Positions 36,700 to 49,123 of a stretch of DNA of 64,000 bases are shown one piece after another (within the stretch, counting starts at the first letter, position 1; every line of letters begins with the position of its first letter). The notes under the pieces were generated by a model. It had not been told where the DNA came from, did not search any database, and saw only the letters and a list, made by a program, of their open reading frames with translations. The translations under genes were made by a program, and so were the position numbers. The DNA lies in assembly GCF_020382885.2 (NCBI RefSeq), contig NC_058513.1, forward strand, positions 8,217,774 to 8,281,773, written 5' to 3'. Source of the DNA: Scatophagus argus (Eukaryota; Chordata; Actinopteri; Scatophagidae).

Positions 36700-36930
36700 T
36701 AGCTGACAGTTAGAATATCAATACCAGAAGACAGTTTAGTTTGTAGCTAACTTTTAGTTAACAGGCAGGGGAAAGAGCCAGACTGGCTCTGTCTAAGAAA
36801 CTCAGCCTCCCAGCACCTGCGAAGCTAAAAAAAATAACATTTTGAATCTTATTTGTTAAATCCTTCCAAAAACTGAAGTGTTAAAAACAACAATTTGTGG
36901 CTTTACATGGTGATGGCCTGGCTGGCTCAC
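36700..36930 (+). repeat. Fragment of long-inverted-repeat element (5' half)
   Basis: Contains GGGGAAAGAGCCAGACTGGC and TCTGTCTAAG, then CCCAGCACCTGCGAAGCTAA and CAATTTGTGGCTTTACATGG. These match the left inner part of the element seen complete at 48259-48799. Diverged and truncated. Confidence 0.55.
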
Positions 36931-38159
36931 ATTGAAGATAATACGCCACTGCAACTGGCCACGAAACAGTGCTGCACATAACCCTCTGTAAGAGCATAAC
37001 ATGTAGTTTTTACATTTCCCTCTTTAATATATTAAACAAATTAGATATGACAGGTTCATTTGTGTGTTTGAATGTTACTGGGACCTTTGGACAGAGTCTA
37101 GCTTGCTGTTTCCTGCTTTCAGTCCATAACTAACTAACTTCAGCTACACTAACTGGCTCCAGCCTGTTTCTTAATATTTAAGTGAGCAAGGTAAGTGTGG
37201 TATCTATCTTTTTCGAAGTGTCTGAAAGACAGCAAATTCCTCAAAACTTCCTAAAATTTACTTAAACTATTTCTTTTAATGTCAAAAATGCATATGGGCT
37301 ACAGGAAAATCTGACAAATTAAGCAATTTGGCAAAGTTATGTTTTGTTGATGTAGAAGATGTTTGGATAGGTTTTTAGAAACAGTGATAAAATGTATGTT
37401 CAGAGTACATTATTTTAAGGTAATTTAACATAATACGGCTACATATTTTTTGTTTGCAACTTTTCCATTACTATTCTAACCCTCTAACACACTCACGCAG
37501 ACTTCCTCTTATCTAGTGCTTGTGGGCAGTTTGAAATGGAATACTAAGTACTCTAAAAATAGCCAGCCATCTGAGGTTATTGAGAGATGTTAGTAAAGTA
37601 GATAGACACCCGTGCTCTCAGTACCACCTGCTTTCCTGTTCATTTATTGATGGCCCTGTGTTTTCTGTGGCCTGACACAGCTTGACTGTTGGAGAAGTGG
37701 GGGAGAAAGAAACTTGATGTGTCAAAGATCCGTTGATAGCTGTCTAAGGGGGATGTTTGCTGCAGCTTGATGTCGTGTGTCATACAAGCATGGTGCTGCT
37801 TTACAGATATTAGGGTGACAGGTAAACAACTGCTGCTTCCAACTGAGCGCTTGGCAGGTATGTCAGAGCTTGTTCCAGAGGAAAGCTTGGGTTGTGTAAA
37901 AGATAAATCAGTTGACAGTCTATAGTGATAAGAATGATTTTCTACATGATTTTTGTTTTTCTTCATTTTGACTTTAATTAACCAAAGATAAACCAAAGAA
38001 AGAAAGTGTTTATTAGAGATGAACTGCAGTTAGTTCACCTCAGCACAAAGGCCTGAAGAAGAGGAAAACATCTGGTCTGGCTTCGTCCATGGGTATCAGG
38101 GCACATTGACTTCTTGAATTCACCATCACTGTTAGACAGCTACTAACAAAACTAGTGAT

Positions 38160-38350
38160 TGTTTTATCTAGGGACAGAAGTAGGCTGGCTGTATCACCTG
38201 TTTATGTTTACGCTAAGTTAACCATTTCTTACCTCTAACTTCATATTTAGCAGTCAGACATAAACATGCTATTGATCTTCTCATTTAACTCTCAGCAATT
38301 AAGTACAACCTGTTTTCCAAAATGTAGAGCTATTGAAAAATATTGTTAGG
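38160..38350 (+). repeat. Fragment of long-inverted-repeat element (3' end)
   Basis: Contains ATGTTTACGCTAAGTTAACC, AACTTCATATTTAGCAGTCA and GATCTTCTCATTTAACTCTC followed by CAGCAATTAAG and CCAAAATGTAGA. This is the right inverted end of the same repeat family, apparently a separate or split copy from the fragment 1.2 kb to the left. Confidence 0.55.
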
Positions 38351-39439
38351 CAAGATGCATAAATGAATCAAAACATTCAATTCATCAGTTAAATGTTAAT
38401 TTAAAACTACAATCTTTGACGTGTAAAGGTTGTTTGTTGGGAAAAGTCACTGTGCTAGAGCTGATGAGTGTTCTGCCCCGGAGAATCCATTATGAGTTTA
38501 CATAAGTGAATTCGCTTGAGTTCACCTGTGTGTTTCTGAGTAATTACATCCTAGCAAAGACTAGTCCCATTTCATCCTGTGGCTGATAGATGATCGACAG
38601 GAAGTAGAGCATGTGGAGCGTAATGTGCATACTGATATGAAAACACTAGAATGAAATAAAATGATCTAAAAAAAAATGAACTTGCAGTGTCATGTTTACT
38701 GCGAGTATTTATCTCAGGCAAATGACAAAAGAAATGACTGGCAGCAACTCTACCTACAAAGGTAGAAAAACAGATCTCAGATATTATGACTTAAACCATA
38801 AACATACCATAACCTTTGCAGTGTTTGGGGAAATAAGTAACATCTACAGTAAACCTCTAATATTCACAGACAGTTTTTATTTTTGGGTCGTGTTTTGACC
38901 ATCCCATTTCCAACAGTGTCCTTGAATGTCCATAACATGACCTTTAAGGTGAGCACCCCTCCCTGGCTGTCATTGTGAATACGTCAGAGAAACACAATGC
39001 AGGACTAAGAATTATTAATTACTTTAAAAGGGCAGTGGAAAACAGCTTTAACAACCTCTATCCTGTGTCGACAGGCAACTATAGCAACTTAACATTTAAG
39101 ACGCCGTACATCACAGCCGATGACGCTTTGTTAATGTTTCACATGTTCTGTAAGCAAAGTTTCACAACCCTTTGCAGCCAGCGGAACACATAATACTGAT
39201 AACATGCAGAGAAAGGAGTGTAAATGCATTTTAAAAGAGGTTTTCTTTTAGACCACACCTAATATGATTCAGTCAAGGAAGCAGATTGTATTAAAGAGCT
39301 GAATCAGCTGAGTGACCTCAGTAGTATTGATTGACTGAGATAATTGTCGATGTCTGAGTAAATCCTTCCTGTACACACATCAGTCAGGGTCAGGCACCAT
39401 CAGCCTGGTGTTTGTCTCTTCTGTGTATGGATAGAAATG

Positions 39440-39740
39440 TTGCTCTGTTAGTCTGCCTCTTGGTTGGTTGACCACTGTAGTCCATCCTGAAATATCTCAA
39501 CAACTATTGACTGTATTGTCATGAAAGCTTCATCTGATCTTTGTCCAGTACCACCATGAGATTGACATTTTTGTTTCTGGATGGAATACCTCCAAAAAAC
39601 GTTTGGGTGGATTGCCATTAAAGTTGTACAGACATTCATGAACCCCATGAGATAAATTGTTCTTTCATTCATTATCTGCTTTTGCTGAAGATGATTCAAA
39701 GCTCCAATCCTTGAGGTTCTAACAAGACTCAACCAGCCAT
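39440..39740 (+). repeat. Interspersed percomorph repeat (ATATCTCAACAACTATTG type)
   Basis: Carries AAATATCTCAACAACTATTG, ACCACCATGAGATTGACATT, then GGTGGATTGCCATTAAAGTT and TACAGACATTCATGAACCCC. I recognise these as the repeated units of a widespread percomorph repeat. No coding potential. Confidence 0.65.
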
Positions 39741-40078
39741 AGCTCTGCCAGTGGAGAATTCAACAAAAACAAGATCAGGATCAATGAATATGTGCATCAC
39801 TTTCATTTTACCCGTCCATTGTTTCCTTCCCATCCTTTCTATGCCAATAATATAAAACTTCAAAGACAAGGCTCTTCACAGGGAAGGTGAGGTGAGGTAC
39901 CTTCCCTATTACGGGCAGTAGCAGGGAGAGCCTTTTAATACACTCTCTCAGTTTTTGATTAAAAGCTTCAAGACAGGTAAGGAAATAAATAAATAAAGGA
40001 GGGTAATGTTGTATTCGCAAAGACAAGACAGGACTTTGATCTTGCTTAGGAACGAGAAGTAAGCTGGGAGCTGGAGAC

Positions 40079-40085
<7 letters not shown>

Positions 40086-40114
<29 letters not shown>
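40086..40114 (+). repeat. (GA)n microsatellite
   Basis: A pure GA tract of about 29 bases. Confidence 0.95.
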
Positions 40115-40116
<2 letters not shown>

Positions 40117-40692
40117 CTTAAGTATATCCATAGGCATGTATGTGTGTTTGCGTGAACAGGCAAAACAAAGTAGGATAGGGAGTGAGTATGAAAGGTAGAG
40201 ATCTCATTAATATGAGTCCTTTCATTTCACTAACACTCAGAGCACACAGAAAATGCTAATTGCAAATCGTTTTCACTCTGTTGAGGTGACACTGTAGAAA
40301 TTTTCGTACAAGAATTTCCCCAACCATATACCAACTCTGCCCTTTGGCTTCATGGATTAATGTCAGTTATGCCACTCGTGCAGAGTAACACTAAGGACGC
40401 CCTAGCCTGCTTTGAGTTACTCGACAAGCTGGAGAGAAAAACAGAAGGAGGGAAAAAGACACTTTGATCCACTTGAAAGTGTAGTCTATCAGGACTAATG
40501 CTTGGTTGATAATGCATACAGCGCCCGTCTAGCTGACAACCTCAGCGGAGCATTTGAAGTAATCTGATAAAGCTGGGGATGACTGAATGCCGGTGCACTC
40601 TCCTCTCTCCATGAGGATAGTAATCCTATTTTCTGCTGTTTCGCTGTCATATTCTCTTACACTTATCTGATCTTCTTCTAATTGACAAAAAG

Positions 40693-40738
40693 AGCAGCCT
40701 CATAACCTCAGTATATTCATTGAGGTTATGAGGCTGCT
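40693..40738. repeat. Perfect 18-bp inverted repeat (hairpin)
   Basis: Arm 40693-40710 (AGCAGCCTCATAACCTCA) is the exact reverse complement of arm 40721-40738, separated by ten bases. Either strand could form an 18-bp stem with a ten-base loop. The stem does not extend beyond 18 bp. It is too short for a typical animal pre-miRNA of about 22 bp or more, and no neighbouring repeat boundary was recognised. Confidence 0.9.
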
Positions 40739-41865
40739 AGCAGCAACAATGAACGCCAAGTTATATGTGTTTCTCATGGGGACTGAGATGTATTTATCAC
40801 TTATTCAATCAACCCTACCGTGTCATACAAAGGCAAGCCCTGCTTGAAAACGTTACAAGATTCTGTTTTGGTTTAAATCTACATGTTAGTGTAACACTGT
40901 GACTGTAAGTGTAGAGATGGCATGAATTCTCTGCAATAGTTCAACTTAAACATATCAGAAATTAAATTATTTGGAGGTCTAAACAAATGTGAACATAAAA
41001 CGCAGCAGCCCAATAACCCAGTATTTACTGTCTTTAATACTGTGGAGAAGTCCAGCAGCATAACAAGTGATATAGATGTCCAAAGTGGCAAATGAAAATG
41101 TTTGAAAATTGTCTTGATGTGAAAGACTTTGAGACGTGGATCTATTTGTTTTTATCATGCTGTGGTATAACACAATTGCAAATAATCACGTTACAACAAG
41201 ATAATTGACACACCACCAAACTGAGGTCTTTGGTTCCCTGATGGTCTGGGAACCTGGTGTAGTTGCCAGCTTCATATAGAAAAACACCCAAATTATGAGG
41301 TACTGAGATTTTCCTTTTTAGGAGAATTACGCGGGGACATAAAAAATATAATAGAGAGCTGTAATATTTCACTCTAGAAAGAAAGAAAGAAAGGTGCACT
41401 TAATCACTGACTGTCATGCCACCAGAGAGGGAGTTTGGGTGTCCCACTTTATTGATTTTAATTCCATTAATACCTTATGACTGGCTGCTTGGCAGACTCT
41501 CCCAGCCCAGTGCCCATGCAGGTCTGTTTTCATAGTGGATTCGACTGGACTTCCTTATCGGCTGGCAGCAGGCAGGAAAGGGACCTGGAGACGGCAAAAG
41601 ATCCACCGCCCTGGCAGCCAGGCTGCATGCTTGAAACAACAAGCTCCAGATCAAAAATGATAAGCGCATGTATGAGACATGCACTGTGTATGAGATCATC
41701 TCTCAGTGTGTGTGCGTCTGAAAGAGAGAGACAGACGGTGTGTGTGTGTGTGTGTATGGATGTGGGAGGGGCGCTGCTTACTTTACTGGCACCTGGTGTG
41801 TGCACATCAAATCCATTTCACTCAGAGCAATCAACAGATGCATATGAATGAATGCAATCAGTCAC

Positions 41866-44800
41866 ACCATTATATATTTAGATGAATGCACTCAGCATGT
41901 GACCGAAATTTCCAGCCATTAGGACTTTCCGTTTGTGCGTAAACTCATTGCGCGCCATTTTAAACTTGGCATTACCATTTTATTTCTCATATCCAGGATC
42001 AGAGACAGGGAGATACCGCCGTCAGTGACCGTCTTGCCCTCGTGCTGCGTCCTTGTCAACTCGCGCTGGCTCCAGTAATGTTGCCTAGCTTTCTGGTTGC
42101 GTGGAAACTAAAAGGCTGCACCGAGCGAGCCCTGAACTGTGGGAGCATTTCCAGTGGCGCTTCGTGGCTGCCAGAGCGGCTCTCAGCACAAGTTTAACGA
42201 GCTGCTAGAAGACCCGATGGAAACGAACCAAAATATTGGCAGAGTCTCCTTTTCGGGAGAGCTCTGATCTGCTGGATAATCCTTTTTGTCAGGCACTTGT
42301 TGAGAAATACATCATGAAAAGGAGAGGAAAAGCGACAAATACGTGAGTGTGTGTGCGTGTGTGTGCGTGCGTGCGTTAGTGATCAAAAGGCACGCTTTCT
42401 CTGTGAGATCCTACACAGTTTTAATCCACAAAAACAGCTTTTTCCAGTTCCAGTTTTCCAGCTTTAATGCAGCTTTCTAAATGTGATTGGTGAAGGAAAC
42501 AAGCGGTGGAGGGTGTTGACTGAAACAGGATGAAAGACAAACTTAACAATGATATCAGTTCCCTTTAGGCATCGCCTTTATCTCCTGTCCTTTGAGTTTA
42601 TTTTACACAAGATGTGTTGTTGCTTATGACTAGGATTTAAATGTAATTAGGAGTTGATATTTACACTGTTAGACTTTAAAATCTTAAATCTTCACAGCTT
42701 GTGTTGTGATTAATATAAATTAATTACATCAGTGTTGTTTTAGTATTGAAGTACGTGTTGAGGAAATGAATATTGAAGCTAATCTTAAAAAGATTTAAAA
42801 TTGATTACAGTGTCTGTGAGATCAGACCTTTACTAATCTCTAACACGCTGTACATTATATTACGTAACACTGTAGAAAAGAGCTGACTGCCCTTCTGTAA
42901 GTTGTTTATGCATGTTGCTGTCTATGTTAACTCAACAAGATTATTCTCTGGGGGAAAATGTACTGTTCAGGTACAGTGGAAATCTGCCAAGCGCAGTGTC
43001 CTGCTCTAAAGAACAGAGAGAGCTTCTGTAATCGAGATTGGCGTTGAGTAAGGAAGCAGGAGTGGGCAAAGCTAAAAGCACTGAAATATGATTACAGTTG
43101 CATTAAAAGCCTGCGTTTCAAGTTAAAAATGCAGGATGCTTTATTTTCCTGTTTTCCTTTCTGTCATCCACACCCTCCCCACACACTGTGTCACAACATC
43201 CTAAATTTGGGTTCCATTTTAATGCCTCACATGTCTGTGTCTGAGTGCAAATTATTGCTCCTCAAATAAGTGGTGCCAGAATCTTGTTAGTTCAGCACTG
43301 ACAGGAGCAAATTTATGAGGTGAAAGACTGACCTTTGGCTGCAAGATCGACACATTGGTTGTGTAAATTAAAAGCGGCAGAGTTATTTATTGCAGAAGTA
43401 GGCAATGACTTTAGGAACACTTAAAAAGACCTCACCTGATTTAGATGCCAACTGATTTATTGACCATGATTAGACCACTGCTAAAGTGACACTTTTTTGC
43501 CAAAGATATCTTTCGGATGCAGGCTATTTTTGAGATTTTTTTATACCGGTGCCCCACCCTGCACCTCATTAGATTTAGATCCTCTCCTGTTTATCTCATG
43601 CACACTTTCTTTTTTCTTGCCTTTATCCTTTCACTGCAAGCTGTCTTCTCTGGCTGTCCCTTTGACTCGCTAACATTTGCCCCTTCCTTTCTTCATTGAT
43701 ATCTCATTAGTGTCACTCACATTGTAATGTTACCCCTCTCCTTAAATCCTCTTCTTGATATCGTTCTTTCTCTCCCAACCCTGTGCTAGTTTGTCTAATC
43801 TCCTTCTTTTCCCACATGCTTTCTCCTCCTCCGTCAGCAGCCTTTGACGTCTGCTTCCCCCATTATATCTCAGCAAAATACCAGCCTGGCATGCTATGTG
43901 ACGGGAAAAGTATAGCCTTTACGGGATCGTAATGTTACCCATTTAGTTAAGGAGAGATGCTTTATTACTTCGGGTGTTCAGCTGCATCTGTCATGCTATT
44001 TTACTTTTTCTCCTGACACTAAGTGTGGAGGGAAATCCTTTGGTTTCTTTATCTCAGTGATGCCTGGATAAACATCTCATGCCAGACGAAGGGAAACTTC
44101 AGCTTCTTATTAGCTTTGCATTCATATGTTTGCTCCTGTGCATCAGCCTCCATCTCCACCAGTCTCACCAGGCTCATTACTGGGGTTGTCTGGCAGGCAT
44201 CTCTTATACCAGCGTAACACAATGAGTGCTGTTAGCTGTGTCTCATAGACAAATCATCTGTCCCCCTGACACACACATACACACCACCATTGCCTACTAC
44301 ACTCTGTCCTCTACCCCCCAACGTCATGTGATACTTAGAGGTACTTAGAGATCGATTTCATTTTTTAATCTTGGTAAGTGGATCTTGCCCAGTCTCTAGC
44401 CATTTTGAAGAAATTAAGAAGTCTGAACTCTGTGGGTCCTTTCTGCCTCAAAGAAGACAGGCCATCACATTGTCTGTTTTGCTGGCCTCGTGCTGTTTAT
44501 GGCATTAGCATTTAGCCCAACAAAAGGATTGGGTGACCAACACTGATGCTACACTGACTTAAGGAGTTTTTCCTTAAGAGGATTAGTAACAGGATAGGAG
44601 GTAGCCCTGATCAGCTATTAATGAAGTCTGTTAGGGCAGGTAGACCTGCTATTTTCAAAAGCTTATGTACAAAATATTAAGTGTAATTTACAGGACATAT
44701 AGACAAGCATTTACCTCTGTGTTACTTGCACTTCTGACTAAATAACTATGAACTAGTGACTGTAGCTTGACAGACAACAAGCAAGGAAAGTTTAACTTGA

Positions 44801-45352
44801 TGCATCAGCATGGCAGCTTTCATTTTAGAAATATCTGGAAACATTATATGTATACAGATAAATATGTATATAACTCCATGAAATATCAAGTTGATTTTAT
44901 GTTTTGTTTGGAACATTTTATTCTTGATGGTGTCACATCAGTATGTTAATGTCAGACTCTGTGCACTGAAATAGCCCTGCACTGCAGGGATGTCAATTAT
45001 AAAAGAGGCATAGTGACACCAAAGGATTTTCGGCGCTTGTTTATTGTGCTGGTATGAAGGGAATGTTTGATCTTTGACTTTCCTGGAAATACAACAAAAG
45101 TGCAATCGTTTCTGGCCAACAACATGTTGAAATGAGTGCGTAGCATTTCCAGTGTTTCCTCACTGCAATTAGAAATGATACTGTACCCCCCACTTCTACG
45201 TTAAATAACAATATGAACTCTAAGAAACATCGCTAATCACCTATGTCTTGCATTAGAAAAGTATTTCACAGTACAATCTGCACTTCTCTTTTTTTAAAAA
45301 GATATTCTTCTTACTACTGCTCATGCGACTTCCTGTTGTTTCTATGTCATAG
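41866..45352 (+). promoter_or_regulatory. Candidate promoter, 5'UTR exon and first intron of lrrc3c
   Basis: A TATATATTTA box lies near 41871-41880. The following 400 bases are richer in CpG than their surroundings and end at a strong donor, AAATAC|GTGAGTGTG, with the exon ending at 42342. A matching acceptor, TTTCTATGTCATAG, precedes position 45353, just upstream of the lrrc3c ATG. The putative exon holds short upstream open frames, one crossing the splice junction (start 42314). The intron (about 3 kb) shows no other feature. This model comes from splice-site strings only. Confidence 0.4.
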
Positions 45353-45427
45353 GTTCAACAGCTACTGGGGAGGTTGATTTGGATTTCAGGTCCTGTGCCC
45401 AGGTAACCTGGAGCATGCCCGTATCCC

Positions 45428-46225
45428 ATGATGCCCCTGCCTGCAGACTGGCTGCTGCGCCACTCAGTGATCATGTGTTTGCTGCTGCACAGCTTGGTGC
45501 TAATGACCTTCTGCTTCCACCATGCTGCCACTAGTTGCTCCAAGAGTTGTTACTGCTCTGAGAGCGAGAGCGGTGGAAAGACAGTGCGCTGCAGCAATCT
45601 GCAGCTCACTGAGATTCCCCAGGATATCCCCAATGACACACGACGCATCTACCTGGACTTCAACCTTTTCACCACAGTCCCATCAAATGCTTTTGCAGGT
45701 TTGTCCCACCTGGTTGAACTGGATCTATCACATAATGAATTAAGCCAGTTAGAACCAGGGGCATTCAGAGGCCTGGGCTCCTCACTACAGTTCCTAGACC
45801 TTTCCTCAAACAAGTTGGTAAACTTTAACCCTGACGCCTTTGAGGGCCTGCGGGCTCGCGCCAACCTAACAAACAATCCATGGCATTGTGATTGCAACTT
45901 GCAGATGGCCTTGCCCCGTGTGGACCTGGAGCCTGCATCGCTGACAGGCATTGTGTGCCAGACTTCAGATCCCGAGGAAATAGGAGTTCAAGGACTTGCC
46001 TTCTTGTTGGCACCAGACATAGACCTATGTGTGGTGATGAAGAGGACTACAGATGTGGCCATGCTGGTCGTCATGTTTGGCTGGTTCACCATGGTCATCT
46101 CTTACCTTGTTTACTACGTCAGGGCTAATCAGGAGGATGCTCGCAGACATCTGGAGTATCTCAAGTCACTGCCCAGCAGACAAGGAAAGTCAGAGGAGTC
46201 GTCCACAATTAGTACTGTGGTATAG
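45428..46225 (+). CDS. lrrc3c: LRRC3-family leucine-rich repeat membrane protein, lrrc3c
   Basis: A 265-residue type I membrane protein in one coding exon. It has an uncleaved-looking hydrophobic signal segment (about 13-32), an N-terminal cysteine cap (C37-C55, SCSKSCYCSESESG) and three leucine-rich repeats (about 72-142, with LVELDLSHNELSQLEPGAF). A C-terminal cap follows (NPWHCDCNLQ to C201), then a membrane helix (about 209-230, MFGWFTMVISY) and a short cytoplasmic tail with RRHLEYLKSLPSRQ. It ends STVV, a possible PDZ ligand shared with LRRC3B. The family is certain. The choice of lrrc3c over lrrc3 or lrrc3b rests on linkage to csf3 and med24, as at human 17q21. Function is poorly known; a surface adhesion or receptor role is inferred from domains. 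An out-of-frame upstream ATG at 45415 opens a 39-codon frame overlapping the start. Confidence 0.85.
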   Translation: MMPLPADWLLRHSVIMCLLLHSLVLMTFCFHHAATSCSKSCYCSESESGGKTVRCSNLQLTEIPQDIPNDTRRIYLDFNLFTTVPSNAFAGLSHLVELDLSHNELSQLEPGAFRGLGSSLQFLDLSSNKLVNFNPDAFEGLRARANLTNNPWHCDCNLQMALPRVDLEPASLTGIVCQTSDPEEIGVQGLAFLLAPDIDLCVVMKRTTDVAMLVVMFGWFTMVISYLVYYVRANQEDARRHLEYLKSLPSRQGKSEESSTISTVV

Positions 46226-48258
46226 GGTAGATGGAGCTACACATGGGACCTGAAATGCTAACCCACACTAAACAGGATGGAAATACAACCTGCAACTACA
46301 TAGCTCTCATCAGTCTCAGATGCCTTTTCCTAGCTGTTCTCACAGACTCAAGGTGGGCTATAAGACATATGCCTGCACAAGAAAACCGGACCGATGCAAC
46401 CTAGCTCTGATGAATAATTCATCTTTCTGAGACCCATTAGGAGTTTTTGTTGGCCGAGTTGATGGTCTAGTCTGTGCGCTAAGGGAGAGAATGTTTTTGG
46501 CAAACTCCAAATGTGGTATATAAATGGGATTTATCCAGTGGTGCATGCACCTTGATGCACCTCCCTCACACACACATAGTTCAGAAAGCAACAACAGACA
46601 GTGACATGAACAATGGGAAAAGGCAAGACTAGATTGAGAAACTCCATGTACAACTGCTTTCCATCACAACCCTATGGTATTCTCTGGTATATTACAAGTA
46701 AAATTATGTTTTCCATTTAAATTGTTGTTTTTGGGATTTCTCTAACTGAACTCAGTACACGTCTTTTAAAAGATGAATTCATATTTACAGTAGTTAGCTC
46801 CTGAATCACTTTTTAAAAAATGCATACTTAGCGCACTATGCTGATGAATCGGGTGTTCTGTATTGTTTATGTATATAAGCAACTGCACCAGAGCTCTATA
46901 CATCCAAACTGTCTCTTTATGTAAAGAGTATTTGACAGGAAACCCCTGCTAACCTTCGCATGCCCAAATGTCCATTTGGATCTCCACATGGTCTATCACA
47001 CACAACAGTGCTCTACACCGCATAGAAAAACACTCCTTTAAAAAGAAATTCCATTTGCATATGTTTGCCCATGTCAGTCAATTGAAAGTCTATACGTCAA
47101 ATCGTCAAATGTAGAGATGGGGATGTTGTAGGTTTGTGCGGAGGACACCCAGGGGTTTTAGAAGACAAAGGCATGGCATTTAATGTCTACCTGTAACTCT
47201 CTGCAGCTCTGGTATTACGTCTCAGCATAATATGCTAATGTTGACATGCCAGTCTTTAGTCTCGAGTTAGTAACCCTGTACACAATACCATCTAATTGTC
47301 AGAAAAGGTTGATTTGACATGCAGAGAATTATTGCAGAGGTTATTGCAGTTCAACTGTCATGGAATAGAAAGCGAGTGAGAGAGACATATAATCTAAACA
47401 GGGACAAGTTTTTCATATTCTGTTAGGGAATACCCTTTGGCAAACGCTCATTACTCTCACCTCTTCACCCACAGTAATTAAGGAACAGGAGTCTTTCATG
47501 ATCACACCTGGTTATCCAGAGCTCAGCCTGTTCCTCTGTGCTGTTTTTATTCTCTGCCATTCCTTTAATAAGCACATGGGAGCCATACTGTCTGATGAGG
47601 TCTACTCATGGGTTTTCCACATAACATTTATGGGGCCATGACCTGTTGATCCATTGGAAAGAGATGCCAGAGATGTGAATATCCAGTTTCACCTGGCTGT
47701 GTCAAAGAGAAATAGCATTTGTGTCTCCTCTAATGAAATTGTTGATACAAACTGAACCAGATAAAGGTGAATGTATTGGGGTGGAGATGTAATTTAATCA
47801 ACATCAGACTGTGCGCACAGATATACTCTTGTCTTTTTGACAAGGCAAGGTAAGAATAATCCTGTGCGGGCTTGAATAATCAAATTTGATGTTGAAGATG
47901 TGGGAAGTGGTTTGTCAACAAGGATTTCCCTATGTAAGACAATTTCCTCTCGAGCAGAGCAAGACCAATGAAAGATTGATGGTGACCATAAAAACACTCG
48001 AGCAGAAAGTCTGGGGATGCACCCATCATCTTGTGTGACCCAGTTCTTGAGGAGAAATTAAGGAAGAACGCCACAGGGGATCAGCTGCCCTCTCTACTGC
48101 CTGGCTTACCCTTGCTTGGATAAAGCACTTTCCAAATGCCCTTGGGCTGCTCAGCGAGGGTCCAGAGCGCTCAAAGTGGCAGCCAAAGTCAGCTCCACCT
48201 TCATCCTCAAACTGCCTCTCTCCCAAAGGCAGCACTCAGCTTCATATTACAGGAATAA
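46226..48258. other. lrrc3c 3'UTR and intergenic sequence
   Basis: No further gene seen. The lrrc3c 3'UTR begins here but I could not choose a poly(A) signal. gsdma and psmd3, which lie between LRRC3C and CSF3 in human, were looked for and not seen. Confidence 0.5.
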
Positions 48259-48799
48259 TTCGACATCTTGGGAAACTTACCTATTTGCATTCTTGCAGAG
48301 ATTTTGACAGGATAAATAATAACACGCTGAGGTATGGTAAACATGGAGCTACAGGCAGGAGCTAACAGTGTTAGCTTAGCTTAGCATAAAGACTAAAAAC
48401 AAGAGAAAACAGCATTCTTAGCTTTGCCCAAAGGTATTACAACAAAAGGGCCTACCAGCTCCTCCAAAGCTCAATAGTTAAAATGACATGTCATGTTTGT
48501 TTAATTCATGCAAAAACCAAAACATAAAAATTACAATCAACATCTCATGGGGATTATTTCTTGATAAGGCAGAGACTCCACGTTACTGGTCCCAAGACAT
48601 AACATGTTATTAATTAATATCAATTAATTAATGCTGGTATGCAGAAGTTACTACTGTTCAGTAGAACTAGGCTTGCTATTTCAACTCTGTTTCTTGTCTT
48701 TATGGAAAACCAAGCTAACCAGCTATTAGTTGTAGCTTTGTATTTTGTGTACAAACATGAGAATGATATGGTTTTTCCAAAGTTTCCCAAAATGTCAAA
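48259..48799 (+). mobile_element. Complete copy of a long-inverted-repeat element
   Basis: The ends are inverted repeats visible in the sequence: 48259-48277 (TTCGACATCTTGGGAAACT) pairs with 48781-48799 (AGTTTCCCAAAATGTCAAA), 17 of 19 matching. Further in, GTTAGCTTAGCTTAGCATAA on the left has a degraded inverted counterpart (ACCAAGCTAACCAGC) on the right. The unit is about 540 bp, non-coding and AT-rich inside, so it behaves like a non-autonomous DNA element or fold-back repeat. I recognise it as a family abundant in percomorph fish. Three other copies or fragments occur in this window. Confidence 0.7.
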
Positions 48800-49083
48800 A
48801 AAAAAACAAACAAAAAAAAACACTCTGCTGCCTTCTAGCTTCTAGCAAAGACAGAAGTGGTTGTTTGTGCCAGATTTTTTCTTTTTGTTTTTTTTTTTTC
48901 TTTTTTTGTTATCCCTAAAGTTCCTGTTTCTATTAACAGGCTGAGTTTGTTTTACAGAAAACAATGATATTGATCTTGCCAGAGCTAATCTTAAGGAAGC
49001 TCAGGTACAGCCTCCCATGATGAGCAGGAGATTCAACAGTACTGAAAAATAGATGGTAAGCCTCTCTCTCTGACATTTCCTGC

Positions 49084-49084
<1 letters not shown>

Positions 49085-49121
<37 letters not shown>
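49085..49121 (+). repeat. (CA)n microsatellite
   Basis: A pure CA tract of about 36 bases. Confidence 0.95.

Positions 49122-49123
<2 letters not shown>

Noticed and set aside
40693-40738. Hairpin as a microRNA gene
   Set aside because: The stem is only 18 bp and does not extend with flanking pairing, shorter than usual animal precursors; kept only as an inverted repeat.
34006-41865. igfbp4 next to top2a
   Set aside because: No cysteine-rich GCGCC-type IGF-binding exon is visible on either strand.
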